From NCBI RefSeq assembly GCF_030815125.1, contig NZ_JAUSWH010000001.1:62001-126000 (forward strand): 64,000 bases of DNA, given 5' to 3'. The notes below the pieces were generated by a model, which saw nothing but the letters and a program-made list of their open reading frames with translations, did no database searches and was not told the origin of the DNA. The DNA is from Allorhizobium paknamense (GTDB taxonomy: Bacteria; Pseudomonadota; Alphaproteobacteria; Rhizobiales; Rhizobiaceae). Positions within the stretch are counted from its first letter, which is position 1, and each line of letters begins with the position of its first letter. A program made the position numbers and the translations under genes. This document shows, piece by piece, positions 37,427 through 45,432 of the stretch.

Positions 37427-38090
37427 CAAAATCCTCATTCTCGGCGGCACGGCGGAGGCGGTTCGTCTGGCCGCGCAACTGGTGGCGGAGGGCAAGGCGG
37501 ATGTGCTGACCTCGCTTGCAGGCCGCACGGAAGAGCCGGAGCCTCCGGCAGGGCGTCTGCGGCGGGGCGGTTTTGGCGGCGCGGAAGGGCTTCTCGCCTT
37601 CCTGCGGAGCGAAGGCATCACCGGGGTGTATGACGCGACTCACCCTTTCGCCCGCCAGATTTCTGCCAATGCCGAGATTGCCTGTGCGGCGGCGGGCATA
37701 CCGCTGGTGCGGCTGGAGCGTGAGCCCTGGCAAAAACAGGCAGGCGATAACTGGTGGGAGATGGGATCGCTGCAAGAGGCCGCCCGCGCCCTTCCCGCAA
37801 GGGCCTGCGCCTTTCTGGCGCTGGGCCGCCAGCATATCGCCGCCTTTGCAGACAGGCGTGATTGCCGTTTTCTGCTGCGCATGGTGGACCCGCCTGCCCA
37901 TCCCCCGCCCTTTGCCGATCATGCGCTTGTTCTCGGCAAACCGAGCGCCGATCCGGCGCAGGAAATGGCGCTGATGCGGGAGCATGGCGTGACCCATCTG
38001 GTGTGCCGCAATTCCGGCGGCGAAGCGGGCTATGGCAAGGTGGTTGCCGCCCGGCATCTGGCCATTCCCGTGCTGATGATTGGCCGATGA
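37410..38090 (+). CDS. cobK: Precorrin-6A / cobalt-precorrin-6A reductase
   Basis: A 226-residue NADPH-dependent enzyme of cobalamin synthesis. KILILGGTAEAVRLAAQL is the nucleotide-binding start, VYDATHPFARQISANAEIAC and GVTHLVCRNSGGEAGYGKVVAARHLAIPV are family features. The start is a TTG at 37410 with GGAAGGGA upstream, inside the end of cbiD; the frame extends to another TTG at 37389. Overlap by 17 bases indicates coupled translation. It leads into the GT41 gene 26 bases further on. Confidence 0.9.
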   Translation: MPGPHDKILILGGTAEAVRLAAQLVAEGKADVLTSLAGRTEEPEPPAGRLRRGGFGGAEGLLAFLRSEGITGVYDATHPFARQISANAEIACAAAGIPLVRLEREPWQKQAGDNWWEMGSLQEAARALPARACAFLALGRQHIAAFADRRDCRFLLRMVDPPAHPPPFADHALVLGKPSADPAQEMALMREHGVTHLVCRNSGGEAGYGKVVAARHLAIPVLMIGR

Positions 38091-38115
38091 AACGCTGGCG
38101 CAAGCTTGATGGACA

Positions 38116-39993
38116 ATGAGTGGCCGTCATCAAGACTGTTATGGACCCTCTACCGTGCAAGCCGCTTCCGAAACCCTGACCGAGGCGCAAAGGCTTTTCA
38201 ACGCCGCCCGCCATGAAGAGAGCCTCACGCTTGCCTCCGGGCTCATTGCCGAGTGGAGCGGACCGGAGGCCGCCGCTTTGCTTGCGGATAATCTCGCCGC
38301 ATTGGGGCTGAAAGCGGAAGCGGCGGAAGCCTATCGCTTCGCCGCCGCCCGCACGTCGGGTGCGGAGGCCGCTTTGCTGACCGCACAGGCCGCTGTCTGC
38401 ACGTTGGAGCGTTTCGACGCATTTCCGGGAAATGCTCAGACCCTATTCCCCTCGCCCGCCGAGCGCGATGCAGCGCTGGCAGCACTGATCGACAGCAGTG
38501 ATGAAGCCCATCTTGCCCTTGCCCGCCAGCATCTGGATGCCGATGAGCGCAACCCGCTGATCCTGGCGCTTTATCGCAGGCTGCGCCGGGATAAGCCGCA
38601 GGACCAGCATATTCGCATGAACCTTTTACGGCTGGCGCGCGAGCATTGCGATTATCCGATTCTGCTTGCGGAAATGCCGCTGCTGGAGGCTGATATCACC
38701 GCAGGCCGGTTGGATTTCTTGAACGCGGAACCACCGCACGCCAACATCATGTGGCTGGCGGATGAGCGGCTGAACCGGCTGGCCACCGCCCATGGCGGCA
38801 AGCGTCCGATCTCCGCGAACGCGCGTGCGGCGCGTCATCAAAGGCCGCAGCCATGGGGTCGAAAAATCAGGCTCGGCTATCTCTCCTGCGATCTCTGGGA
38901 CGATCACGCCACCATGCGGCTTTTGCGCAGCGTGCTCGAAGCCCATGACAGGGAGCGTTTCGAGGTGACGCTGTTCTGTTATACGCCCGCCCATCTGCTG
39001 GCCTTCGATCAGGGCGGTCGTCAGCAGTGGCAACCGATCGTCTCGATCGACGGTCTGGACGACGAGGCTGCTGCGCGCGAGATTCAAGGCCGCTCCATCG
39101 ACATTCTCATCGATCTCAAGGGCCATACGCGCGGTTCACGCTCGGATCTGATGAACCTGCCGCTGGCGCCCCTGCATGTGCAATGGCTGGGCTTTCCCGG
39201 AAGCTGCCCGGATATCGATTGCGATTACGTGATTGGCGACCGCTTCGTGCTGCCGGACAGCGCAAAGCCCTTTTACCACGAGCATTTCTGCCGTCTGCCG
39301 GAAAGCTATCAGCCCAACGATCCCGTTCACCGTCCGCTGCCACCCGCGCCGTCGCGGCTTGCCCTTGGCTTGCCGGAAAACCGCGTGGTGATTGCCGCCT
39401 TCAACAGCCAGCGCAAGAACACGCTGGAAACCATGGCGCTCTGGGCCGAGGTGCTGAAACAAAACCCGCAGGCGCTGCTGTGGCTGATGGTGGATGGCCA
39501 GCATGCCCGGCAGGCCACGGCAGAGCATTTCAAGCGGCTGGGGGTGAAACAGTCGCAATTTCTCTTCGCGCCGAAAATGGCCTATTCCGCCCATATCGCC
39601 CGCATGCAGGCTGCCGATTTCGCCATCGACACCTTCCCGTGCAATGGCCACACCACCACTTCGGACATGCTCTGGGCGGGCCTGCCGGTCATCACCCGGC
39701 GCGGCAGCAATTTCGCCTCCCGTGTTTCGGAAAGCCTGCTCAATGCGGCGGGGTTGCAGACATTGGTGGCAGAGGACGACGCGGCGTTTCTGGCTCTTGC
39801 TGCGGCACTGATTGCCGACGCCTCCCGCCGGACCGCCTTGAAACAGCACCTCACGGAAAACCGTTATCGCCTACCGCTGTTTGATGCCGTGCGCTTCTGC
39901 CGCCATCTGGAAAATGCCTATGAGATGATGGTGGAGCGGGCAAAAGCCGGGCTTCAGCCCGGTCATTTCGACGTGCCCGCTTTACCGGCCTGA
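38116..39993 (+). CDS. GT41-family (SPINDLY/O-GlcNAc transferase-like) glycosyltransferase, paralogue A
   Basis: About 625 residues. The first ~230 are helical TPR-like repeats (LFNAARHEESLTLASGLIAEW, AEAYRFAAARTS); the rest is an OGT-type catalytic domain. Landmarks are GYLSCDLWDDHATMRLL (human OGT H498 region), DLKGHTRGSRSDL, VQWLGFPGSCPDIDCDYVIGD, RLPESYQPND, FNSQRKNTLETMALW (lysine matching K842), and DTFPCNGHTTTSDMLWAGLPV with FASRVSESLL. Such proteins use UDP sugars on Ser/Thr of proteins; Caulobacter FlmG, a flagellin glycosyltransferase, has the same plan. The target here is unknown. It follows cobK by 26 bases and overlaps the TfoX-domain gene by 12. Confidence 0.88.
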   Translation: MSGRHQDCYGPSTVQAASETLTEAQRLFNAARHEESLTLASGLIAEWSGPEAAALLADNLAALGLKAEAAEAYRFAAARTSGAEAALLTAQAAVCTLERFDAFPGNAQTLFPSPAERDAALAALIDSSDEAHLALARQHLDADERNPLILALYRRLRRDKPQDQHIRMNLLRLAREHCDYPILLAEMPLLEADITAGRLDFLNAEPPHANIMWLADERLNRLATAHGGKRPISANARAARHQRPQPWGRKIRLGYLSCDLWDDHATMRLLRSVLEAHDRERFEVTLFCYTPAHLLAFDQGGRQQWQPIVSIDGLDDEAAAREIQGRSIDILIDLKGHTRGSRSDLMNLPLAPLHVQWLGFPGSCPDIDCDYVIGDRFVLPDSAKPFYHEHFCRLPESYQPNDPVHRPLPPAPSRLALGLPENRVVIAAFNSQRKNTLETMALWAEVLKQNPQALLWLMVDGQHARQATAEHFKRLGVKQSQFLFAPKMAYSAHIARMQAADFAIDTFPCNGHTTTSDMLWAGLPVITRRGSNFASRVSESLLNAAGLQTLVAEDDAAFLALAAALIADASRRTALKQHLTENRYRLPLFDAVRFCRHLENAYEMMVERAKAGLQPGHFDVPALPA

Positions 39994-40347
39994 GCTTTTA
40001 CGGTGCGAGCGAGGTTTCGCAGGCGCTTTCACCGCCGCCCGCCGCCCGGCTTCATAGGCAAGCCGCACCCATTTCGCCATCTCGTCGGGATCGTCGAAGG
40101 CGGCATCCGGCACAGACCAGTAGGGCATGGCCACCGGCTTGCCGCCGGGGCGCTGATAGACCCATTGCCGTGCGCCATGGGCAGAAAATTCCGGGGCGCT
40201 TTCGGCATCGGCCTTGAGCATGATCTCGTCGAACAGATAAAGCGCAAGGATCACCCTGTCGCAATAAATGCCCTTGCCGCCAAACATCCGGCGAATGCTG
40301 ACAGGGCCTAAAGCGGCAAAAATCTCCTGAATTTCTTCGTTATCCAT
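39982..40347 (-). CDS. TfoX/Sxy N-terminal domain protein
   Basis: A 121-residue protein with the TfoX N-terminal domain: IFAALGPVSIRRMFGGKGIYCDRVILAL, then QWVYQRPGGKPVAMPYWSVPDAAFDD. It is the single-domain form, without the C-terminal domain of E. coli Sxy. Single-domain members are common in alphaproteobacteria and unstudied. The tail is basic (APAKPRSHRKSSGR). Its 3' end overlaps the GT41 gene by 12 bases in convergent orientation. Confidence 0.88.
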   Translation of the reverse strand: MDNEEIQEIFAALGPVSIRRMFGGKGIYCDRVILALYLFDEIMLKADAESAPEFSAHGARQWVYQRPGGKPVAMPYWSVPDAAFDDPDEMAKWVRLAYEAGRRAAVKAPAKPRSHRKSSGR

Positions 40348-40476
40348 GGTCCTTTACGCTTCCCCGATTCCATGTTTGCCATTGCCCTCGTCATTTGCGA
40401 AGGATAAGGCCTTTGTTAGATGAAATAAAACCTCAAAACTCTGCGTTGCCGCAGACAAGAACACCCATTGGAACCC

Positions 40477-41538
40477 ATGAGATTCAGCCGTCCTCTCGCC
40501 CTGTCGCTTCTTCTGCTCTTCGGCGCAAGCCGGGCCGAAGCGCTGACCCTTGGGGTGGTCGCGCCGAAGGACGGGCCTTACGCCCTGCTTGGTCAGCAGA
40601 TCCGGGCGGGCGCGGAAGCCGCCGCAGCCGCAACCGGTGCGAAGCTGACGTTGGTGGATGAAAGCTGCGCCGCTGGCAGCGGCGGCGGCATTGCCGATGC
40701 CCTGCTGGCCGCGAAGGTGGAGGCGGCCATCGGTTTCCTGTGCAGCGAAACGCTGGAAGGGGCGGCTCCCAAGCTTGGGGCTGCTGGCCTTCCGGCGCTC
40801 ACGCTCTCGGTTCGCTGGCCCACCATCATGGAAGATGCCCTGAAGAAGGGCTGGCCACTCTATCGCCTCGCCCCCTCCAACAAGGCGGAGGGCGAAAAGC
40901 TGGCGGACATCATCCTCACCCAATGGGCGGGTTCTGCCTTTGCGCTGATCGATGACGGCACCATTCATGGCCGTGAGCTGGTGGATGGCCTGCGTGCAAC
41001 GCTTGAGCCGCGCGGGCTGAAACCCGTCTTTACCGATACCTACCGCCCCAATCAGGAAAACCAGATCGCGCTGGTCCGCCGTCTGCAGAAGACGGGCGCA
41101 ACCCATGTGTTCATCGGCGGCGACCGCAGTGATGTTGCCATCATCGCCCGCGACGCGGCTTCTGAAAACATTCCGCTCACCCTGCTTGCCGGCGATGCGA
41201 TGAAGGCTGTCGACAAGCCCGTACCGCTTGCAAATGGCGTTCTGGCCGTCATCACGCCGGATTATGCGGATACCCCTGCGGCCAAGGCTGCCGCCGAGGC
41301 CATAAGGCAAAAGGGCGTGGAGCCGGATGGCTATGCCCTGCCCGCCTATGCTGCCGTGCAATTTCTCTCCGCCGCGTCCGCACAGGGCCAGCGACTGGCC
41401 GAGACCATTCCCGCCACCAGCCTCGACACCGTCATCGGCAAGATCGCCTTCAGCCGCGATCATGAATGGGCAGAGAACCCCTATCGCCTCATGGAATGGC
41501 GGGACGGTGCGTTTCACGCCCTGACCAGCCAGCCCTAG
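40477..41538 (+). CDS. ABC-transporter periplasmic substrate-binding protein (branched-chain amino-acid type)
   Basis: About 353 residues, with signal peptide MRFSRPLALSLLLLFGASRAEA. The type I periplasmic-binding fold is seen in LTLGVVAPKDGPYALLGQQI (quoted as the start), DALLAAKVEAAIGFLCSETLEG, WAGSAFALIDDGTIHGRELVDGL and THVFIGGDRSDVAIIARDA. It resembles Leu/Ile/Val or amide-binding proteins (Peripla_BP_6). No permease or ATPase gene is adjacent, so it may work with a transporter elsewhere or act as a sensor. No clear Shine-Dalgarno; a TTG at 40468 is an alternative start. Confidence 0.82.
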   Translation: MRFSRPLALSLLLLFGASRAEALTLGVVAPKDGPYALLGQQIRAGAEAAAAATGAKLTLVDESCAAGSGGGIADALLAAKVEAAIGFLCSETLEGAAPKLGAAGLPALTLSVRWPTIMEDALKKGWPLYRLAPSNKAEGEKLADIILTQWAGSAFALIDDGTIHGRELVDGLRATLEPRGLKPVFTDTYRPNQENQIALVRRLQKTGATHVFIGGDRSDVAIIARDAASENIPLTLLAGDAMKAVDKPVPLANGVLAVITPDYADTPAAKAAAEAIRQKGVEPDGYALPAYAAVQFLSAASAQGQRLAETIPATSLDTVIGKIAFSRDHEWAENPYRLMEWRDGAFHALTSQP

Positions 41539-41546
41539 GATGGATC

Positions 41547-42302
41547 CTATTCATCATAGGGCCAGACCGGGCGACTGAAGAGGCCGCCATCCACCCAGAG
41601 CGTCTGGCCGGTGATGAAGCGGGCGGCGTCGCTTGCCAGAAACAGCACCGCCTCGGCCACGTCATCCGGCGTTCCCACCCGGCCAAGCGGGGTCACCTTG
41701 CCCCAGGTCTCGCCGTAATCGGGCGCTTCCTCGAAGGTGCGCTCCGTGGCAATGGCCCCTGGCGCCACGCAATTGACGCGAATGCCCTTGGGGCCAAGCT
41801 CCACCGCCGCCACCTTGGTGAACTGCTCCACGCCACCCTTCGAGGCGGTGTAATCCACCAGTTTCGGAAAGGCGATCTTGTTGCATCCGGAGCCGATATT
41901 GACGATGGCACCCGGCCTCATCGCCGCTGCCATGCGGGCGGCGGCGGCCTTGGTGTTCAAAAAGGCTCCCGTGAGATTGGTGCGGATCACCCGGTTCCAG
42001 TCGGCTTCCGAGAGGTCGAGAAGGCCAGCCCAGGTCTGCACGCCGGCATTGTTGACAAGCACATCCGGCGCGGCGCCTGCCCATTCGCAGGCCGCATCGA
42101 AAAACCGCTCCACTGCTGTGCCCTCACCGACATCGGCTGTGAGAGCAAGGGCTGAGCCGCTGAGTTCGGCCACCAGCGTTTCGGCAGGTTCCGCCGCGCC
42201 GAGATAGCTGAAGGCCACCCGGTCGCCGCCCTCGCAGAAGCGTTTCACCAATTGCCGCCCGATGCCCGTGCTGCCACCGGTAACGATCACAAACCGTTGC
42301 AT
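41547..42302 (-). CDS. Short-chain dehydrogenase/reductase (SDR), NAD(P)-dependent
   Basis: A 251-residue classical SDR: TGGSTGIGRQLVKRF (TGxxxGxG), NNAGV, catalytic S-Y-K as IGSGCNKIAFPKLVDYTASKGG, and the late IRVNCVAPGAIATERTF. The catalytic tyrosine and lysine are in YTASK. C-terminus LASDAARFITGQTLWVDGG is the usual cap. The start MQRFVIV at 42302 gives a normal length; the open frame runs 179 codons further upstream without conserved sequence. Substrate unknown. Confidence 0.92.
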   Translation of the reverse strand: MQRFVIVTGGSTGIGRQLVKRFCEGGDRVAFSYLGAAEPAETLVAELSGSALALTADVGEGTAVERFFDAACEWAGAAPDVLVNNAGVQTWAGLLDLSEADWNRVIRTNLTGAFLNTKAAAARMAAAMRPGAIVNIGSGCNKIAFPKLVDYTASKGGVEQFTKVAAVELGPKGIRVNCVAPGAIATERTFEEAPDYGETWGKVTPLGRVGTPDDVAEAVLFLASDAARFITGQTLWVDGGLFSRPVWPYDE

Positions 42303-42455
42303 GCGCTTTATTTCCTCCCTTGCCGCACAAATCGCCCAATAAAATTGTTTTAAATGACGTGCGGGAAAAATCGAACCAACGAATCGCCACAGTTGTCGCC
42401 TTTCCCACGGAATGCTATGGAGCCCAGAATTGCCGTGCCAGGAGTATCCCCGCCC

Positions 42456-43133
42456 ATGAACCGCCCGCTGCTGATCGCCCCGTCGATCCTTGCCGCCAAT
42501 TTCGCAAAGCTTGGACAAGAAGTGACGGATGTGGTCGAGGCTGGTGCCGACTGGGTGCATCTCGATGTGATGGACGGGCATTTCGTGCCGAACATTTCCT
42601 TTGGCCCGGCGGTGATCAAGGCGCTGCGCCCGCTGACCAAAGCAGTGTTCGATTGTCACCTGATGATTGCTCCTGCCGATCCCTATCTCGCCGCCTTTGC
42701 CGATGCGGGCTGCGATTACATCACCGTGCATGCCGAGGCAGGGCCGCATCTGCACCGTTCGCTGCAAAGCATCCGGGCGCTGGGCAAGAAGGCGGGCGTT
42801 TCGCTGAACCCGGCCACCCCCGTTTCCGCACTGGAACATGTGATCGATGATGTCGACCTGATCCTGATCATGAGCGTCAATCCCGGCTTTGGCGGCCAGA
42901 GCTTTATTCCCGAGGCCGCAAACAAGATTGCCCAGGCAAAGGCCCTGATCGGCAACAGAGATATCGCGCTGGAAGTGGATGGCGGCATTACCGTGGAAAC
43001 CGCACCGATCGTTACCCGCGCCGGGGCCAATGTTCTCGTGGCGGGTTCCGCCGTTTACAAGGGCGATGGCGTCGATGCCTATCGCAAGACGGTGAGCGGC
43101 CTGCGCGCCGCCGCCGAAGGAGGCCGCGCGTGA
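42456..43133 (+). CDS. rpe: Ribulose-phosphate 3-epimerase
   Basis: A 225-residue TIM barrel that interconverts ribulose-5-P and xylulose-5-P in the pentose and Calvin pathways. It has [46 protein letters not shown]-like [15 protein letters not shown] and [12 protein letters not shown] with [12 protein letters not shown], all metal or phosphate site motifs. The start MNRPLLIAP at 42456 is the family start. Its TGA stop overlaps the start of the DUF2259 gene (one base), so the two are coupled. Confidence 0.96.
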   Translation: MNRPLLIAPSILAANFAKLGQEVTDVVEAGADWVHLDVMDGHFVPNISFGPAVIKALRPLTKAVFDCHLMIAPADPYLAAFADAGCDYITVHAEAGPHLHRSLQSIRALGKKAGVSLNPATPVSALEHVIDDVDLILIMSVNPGFGGQSFIPEAANKIAQAKALIGNRDIALEVDGGITVETAPIVTRAGANVLVAGSAVYKGDGVDAYRKTVSGLRAAAEGGRA

Positions 43134-43864
43134 TGAACACCGCGCTTCGCCGCCTCGCGCTAGCCGCCACGCTCCTCACATCCGCCCTTCCGGCCTTTGC
43201 GGGCGATATCGCATCCGTCAGGCCCATCGGCTTTTCGGCGGATGGCTCCGTTTTCGCCTTCGAGGAATTCGGTGTGCAGAGCGGCGTCAACATTCCCTAT
43301 TCCAACATCTATGCCATCGACCTGAACAACAACACCTTCCTGCCGGATACGCCGGTGCGCCAGCGCGGCGATGACGACAAGGCCACGCTTTCCGCCATCC
43401 GCAAGCAGGCGGCGGATCAGGTGGCAAAGATCGTACAGGATCGCGGACTTCTCGATCATCCCGGCGAGCTTGTGGCCTTCAGCCCGGTCAGCGAAGTCAG
43501 CAGCGATCCGCACAGCCTTACCTATCGCCTGCGGTCCAGCGTGCCCAATTCCGGTGAGCCCAACACACTGACGCTGGAAGAGCTGGATGAAGGCGCACCC
43601 GCCGCCTGCAAGGAGCAGGTGCAGACCATCAAGGGCTTCCGCCTGCGCATGACGCAGATTTCCGGCCAGAAGCAGGACAAGGTCGTTTATGAGGATGGCC
43701 ATGTGCCCGCCAGCCGCCGTTGTCCTACCGGCTACCGGCTGGGCGGCGTGGTCACCTACCAGATCCCCGGCGGGGCCGTGGTGCAGATTGCGCTGGTGCT
43801 GGTGATGAACCCCGCCTCCGATGGGTCGGATGGGCGGTGGCTTGCCGTACCGATCAAGCCTTAG
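43133..43864 (+). CDS. DUF2259 secreted protein
   Basis: A 243-residue periplasmic protein with signal peptide ending in LPAFA|GDIAS. DUF2259 proteins are predicted secreted proteins of alphaproteobacteria without known function. Seen: FSADGSVFAFEEFGVQSGVN, then NIYAIDLNNNTFLPDTPVR, SLTYRLRSSV and a conserved CPTGYRLGGV. Two cysteines probably form a disulfide (AACKEQ, RRCPTG). It overlaps rpe by one base and is followed by purB 114 bases on. Confidence 0.85.
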   Translation: MNTALRRLALAATLLTSALPAFAGDIASVRPIGFSADGSVFAFEEFGVQSGVNIPYSNIYAIDLNNNTFLPDTPVRQRGDDDKATLSAIRKQAADQVAKIVQDRGLLDHPGELVAFSPVSEVSSDPHSLTYRLRSSVPNSGEPNTLTLEELDEGAPAACKEQVQTIKGFRLRMTQISGQKQDKVVYEDGHVPASRRCPTGYRLGGVVTYQIPGGAVVQIALVLVMNPASDGSDGRWLAVPIKP

Positions 43865-43977
43865 AGTCTTTGCCCTTTGGGCTTTTGCGGGGCTGCATTT
43901 CCATTGCAAAGATTGAACCTCGGCCCAGCCTTTGCTAAGGGGCTCGCAACCATTCTTTTTGCAGGAAAGTTGAGCCT

Positions 43978-45279
43978 ATGATCCCGCGCTATTCCCGGCC
44001 TGACATGGTCGCCATCTGGTCGCCCGAAACCAAGTTCCGCATCTGGTTCGAGATCGAGGCCCATGCCTGCGACGCGCTGGCGGATCTCGGCGTCATCCCG
44101 AAGGAATCGGCCCGCACCATCTGGGAAAAGGGTGGCGCTGCGGAGTTCAACGTTGCCCGCATCGATGAAATCGAGGCTGTGACCAAGCATGACGTCATTG
44201 CCTTTCTGACGCATCTGGCAGAATTCATCGGCCCGGACAGCCGCTTCGTGCATCAGGGCATGACCTCTTCCGACGTGCTGGACACGACTTTCAACATTCA
44301 GCTCGTGCGCGCCGCAGACCTGCTGCTCAACGATATGGACCGCGTGCTGAACGCGCTCAAAACCCGCGCTTTCGAACATAAGGACACGATCCGCATCGGC
44401 CGCAGCCACGGCATCCATGCCGAGCCGACCACCATGGGTCTGACCTTTGCCCGCTTCTACGCCGAAATGAAGCGCAACCGCGACCGCCTGCAGGCAGCCC
44501 GTGCCGAAGTGGCAACCGGCGCCATTTCCGGCGCTGTCGGCACCTTCGCCAATATCGATCCACGCGTGGAAGAACATGTCTGCGCCAAGCTCGGCCTGGC
44601 GCCGGAGACGATTTCCACCCAGGTCATCCCGCGTGACCGTCATGCCATGTTCTTTGCGACGCTTGGTGTGATTGCCTCGTCGATCGAAAACGTCGCCATC
44701 GAAATTCGCCATATGCAGCGCACGGAAGTTCTGGAGGCGGAAGAATTCTTCTCCCCCGGTCAGAAGGGCTCTTCCGCCATGCCGCACAAGCGTAATCCGG
44801 TGCTGACGGAAAACCTGACCGGCCTTGCCCGCCTCGTGCGCATGGCCGTGACGCCCGCCATGGAAAACGTGGCCCTCTGGCATGAACGCGACATCAGCCA
44901 CTCCAGCGTCGAGCGCGGCATTGGCCCGGATACCACCATTACGCTGGATTTCGCGCTCAACCGTCTGGCCGCTGTCATCGAAAAACTGGTGATCTATCCG
45001 GATAACATGCTGGCCAACCTCAACAAGTTCCGCGGCCTCGTGCATTCGCAGCGCGTGCTGCTGGCGCTGACCCAGGCCGGCGTTTCCCGCGAAGATGCCT
45101 ATCGCCTCGTGCAGCGCAATGCCATGAAGGTATGGGAACAGGGCAAGGACTTCCTCGAAGAACTGCTGTCGGACGCAGAAGTCCGCGCCGCCCTCTCCGA
45201 AGAGGCCATCCGCGAAAAATTCGACCTCGGCTACCACACCAAGCATGTCGATACGATCTTCAAGCGGGTGTTTGGCTGA
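43978..45279 (+). CDS. purB: Adenylosuccinate lyase
   Basis: A 433-residue enzyme of the fumarase superfamily acting twice in purine synthesis (SAICAR and adenylosuccinate cleavage). IPRYSRPDMVAIWSPETK is the start; HQGMTSSDVLDTTFN, IGRSHGIHAEPTTMGLTF and the signature loop GSSAMPHKRNPVLTENL are all present. AGGAAAG precedes the ATG. The gene is single, with a terminator after it. Confidence 0.98.
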   Translation: MIPRYSRPDMVAIWSPETKFRIWFEIEAHACDALADLGVIPKESARTIWEKGGAAEFNVARIDEIEAVTKHDVIAFLTHLAEFIGPDSRFVHQGMTSSDVLDTTFNIQLVRAADLLLNDMDRVLNALKTRAFEHKDTIRIGRSHGIHAEPTTMGLTFARFYAEMKRNRDRLQAARAEVATGAISGAVGTFANIDPRVEEHVCAKLGLAPETISTQVIPRDRHAMFFATLGVIASSIENVAIEIRHMQRTEVLEAEEFFSPGQKGSSAMPHKRNPVLTENLTGLARLVRMAVTPAMENVALWHERDISHSSVERGIGPDTTITLDFALNRLAAVIEKLVIYPDNMLANLNKFRGLVHSQRVLLALTQAGVSREDAYRLVQRNAMKVWEQGKDFLEELLSDAEVRAALSEEAIREKFDLGYHTKHVDTIFKRVFG

Positions 45280-45286
45280 TTATCGC

Positions 45287-45318
45287 AAGGCGGCTCCAAG
45301 CAGGGCCGCCTTTTCTTT
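45287..45318 (+). terminator. Rho-independent terminator of purB
   Basis: AAGGCGGC-loop-GCCGCCTT followed by TTCTTT, seven bases after the purB stop codon. Confidence 0.85.
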
Positions 45319-45361
45319 AAAGTAAGGCATGAGCTTTTCCTTAAAAAATTCCCGCCCGCCA

Positions 45362-45392
45362 TTGACCTTCCCCCTATGGGAAGCCCTATCTC
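45362..45392 (+). promoter_or_regulatory. MerR/CueR-type operator-promoter of the copper ATPase gene
   Basis: A -35 element TTGACC and a -10-like TATCTC are 19 bases apart, the long spacer typical of MerR-family promoters. The spacer holds dyad CTTCCC-CCTAT-GGGAAG, close to the CueR/HmrR consensus. It lies 41 bases before the start codon. No cueR/hmrR gene is adjacent. Confidence 0.65.
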
Positions 45393-45432
45393 TGCCTTGG
45401 ATCGCCATGCAGCGAGCTTATGGAGAGACAGG

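Noticed and set aside
42303-42839. Upstream extension of the SDR gene
   Set aside because: The longer frame is antisense to rpe and has no conserved sequence; the TGxxxGxG motif fixes the start near 42302.
43861-45246. Minus-strand open frame opposite purB
   Set aside because: Antisense shadow, no motif or ribosome-binding site.
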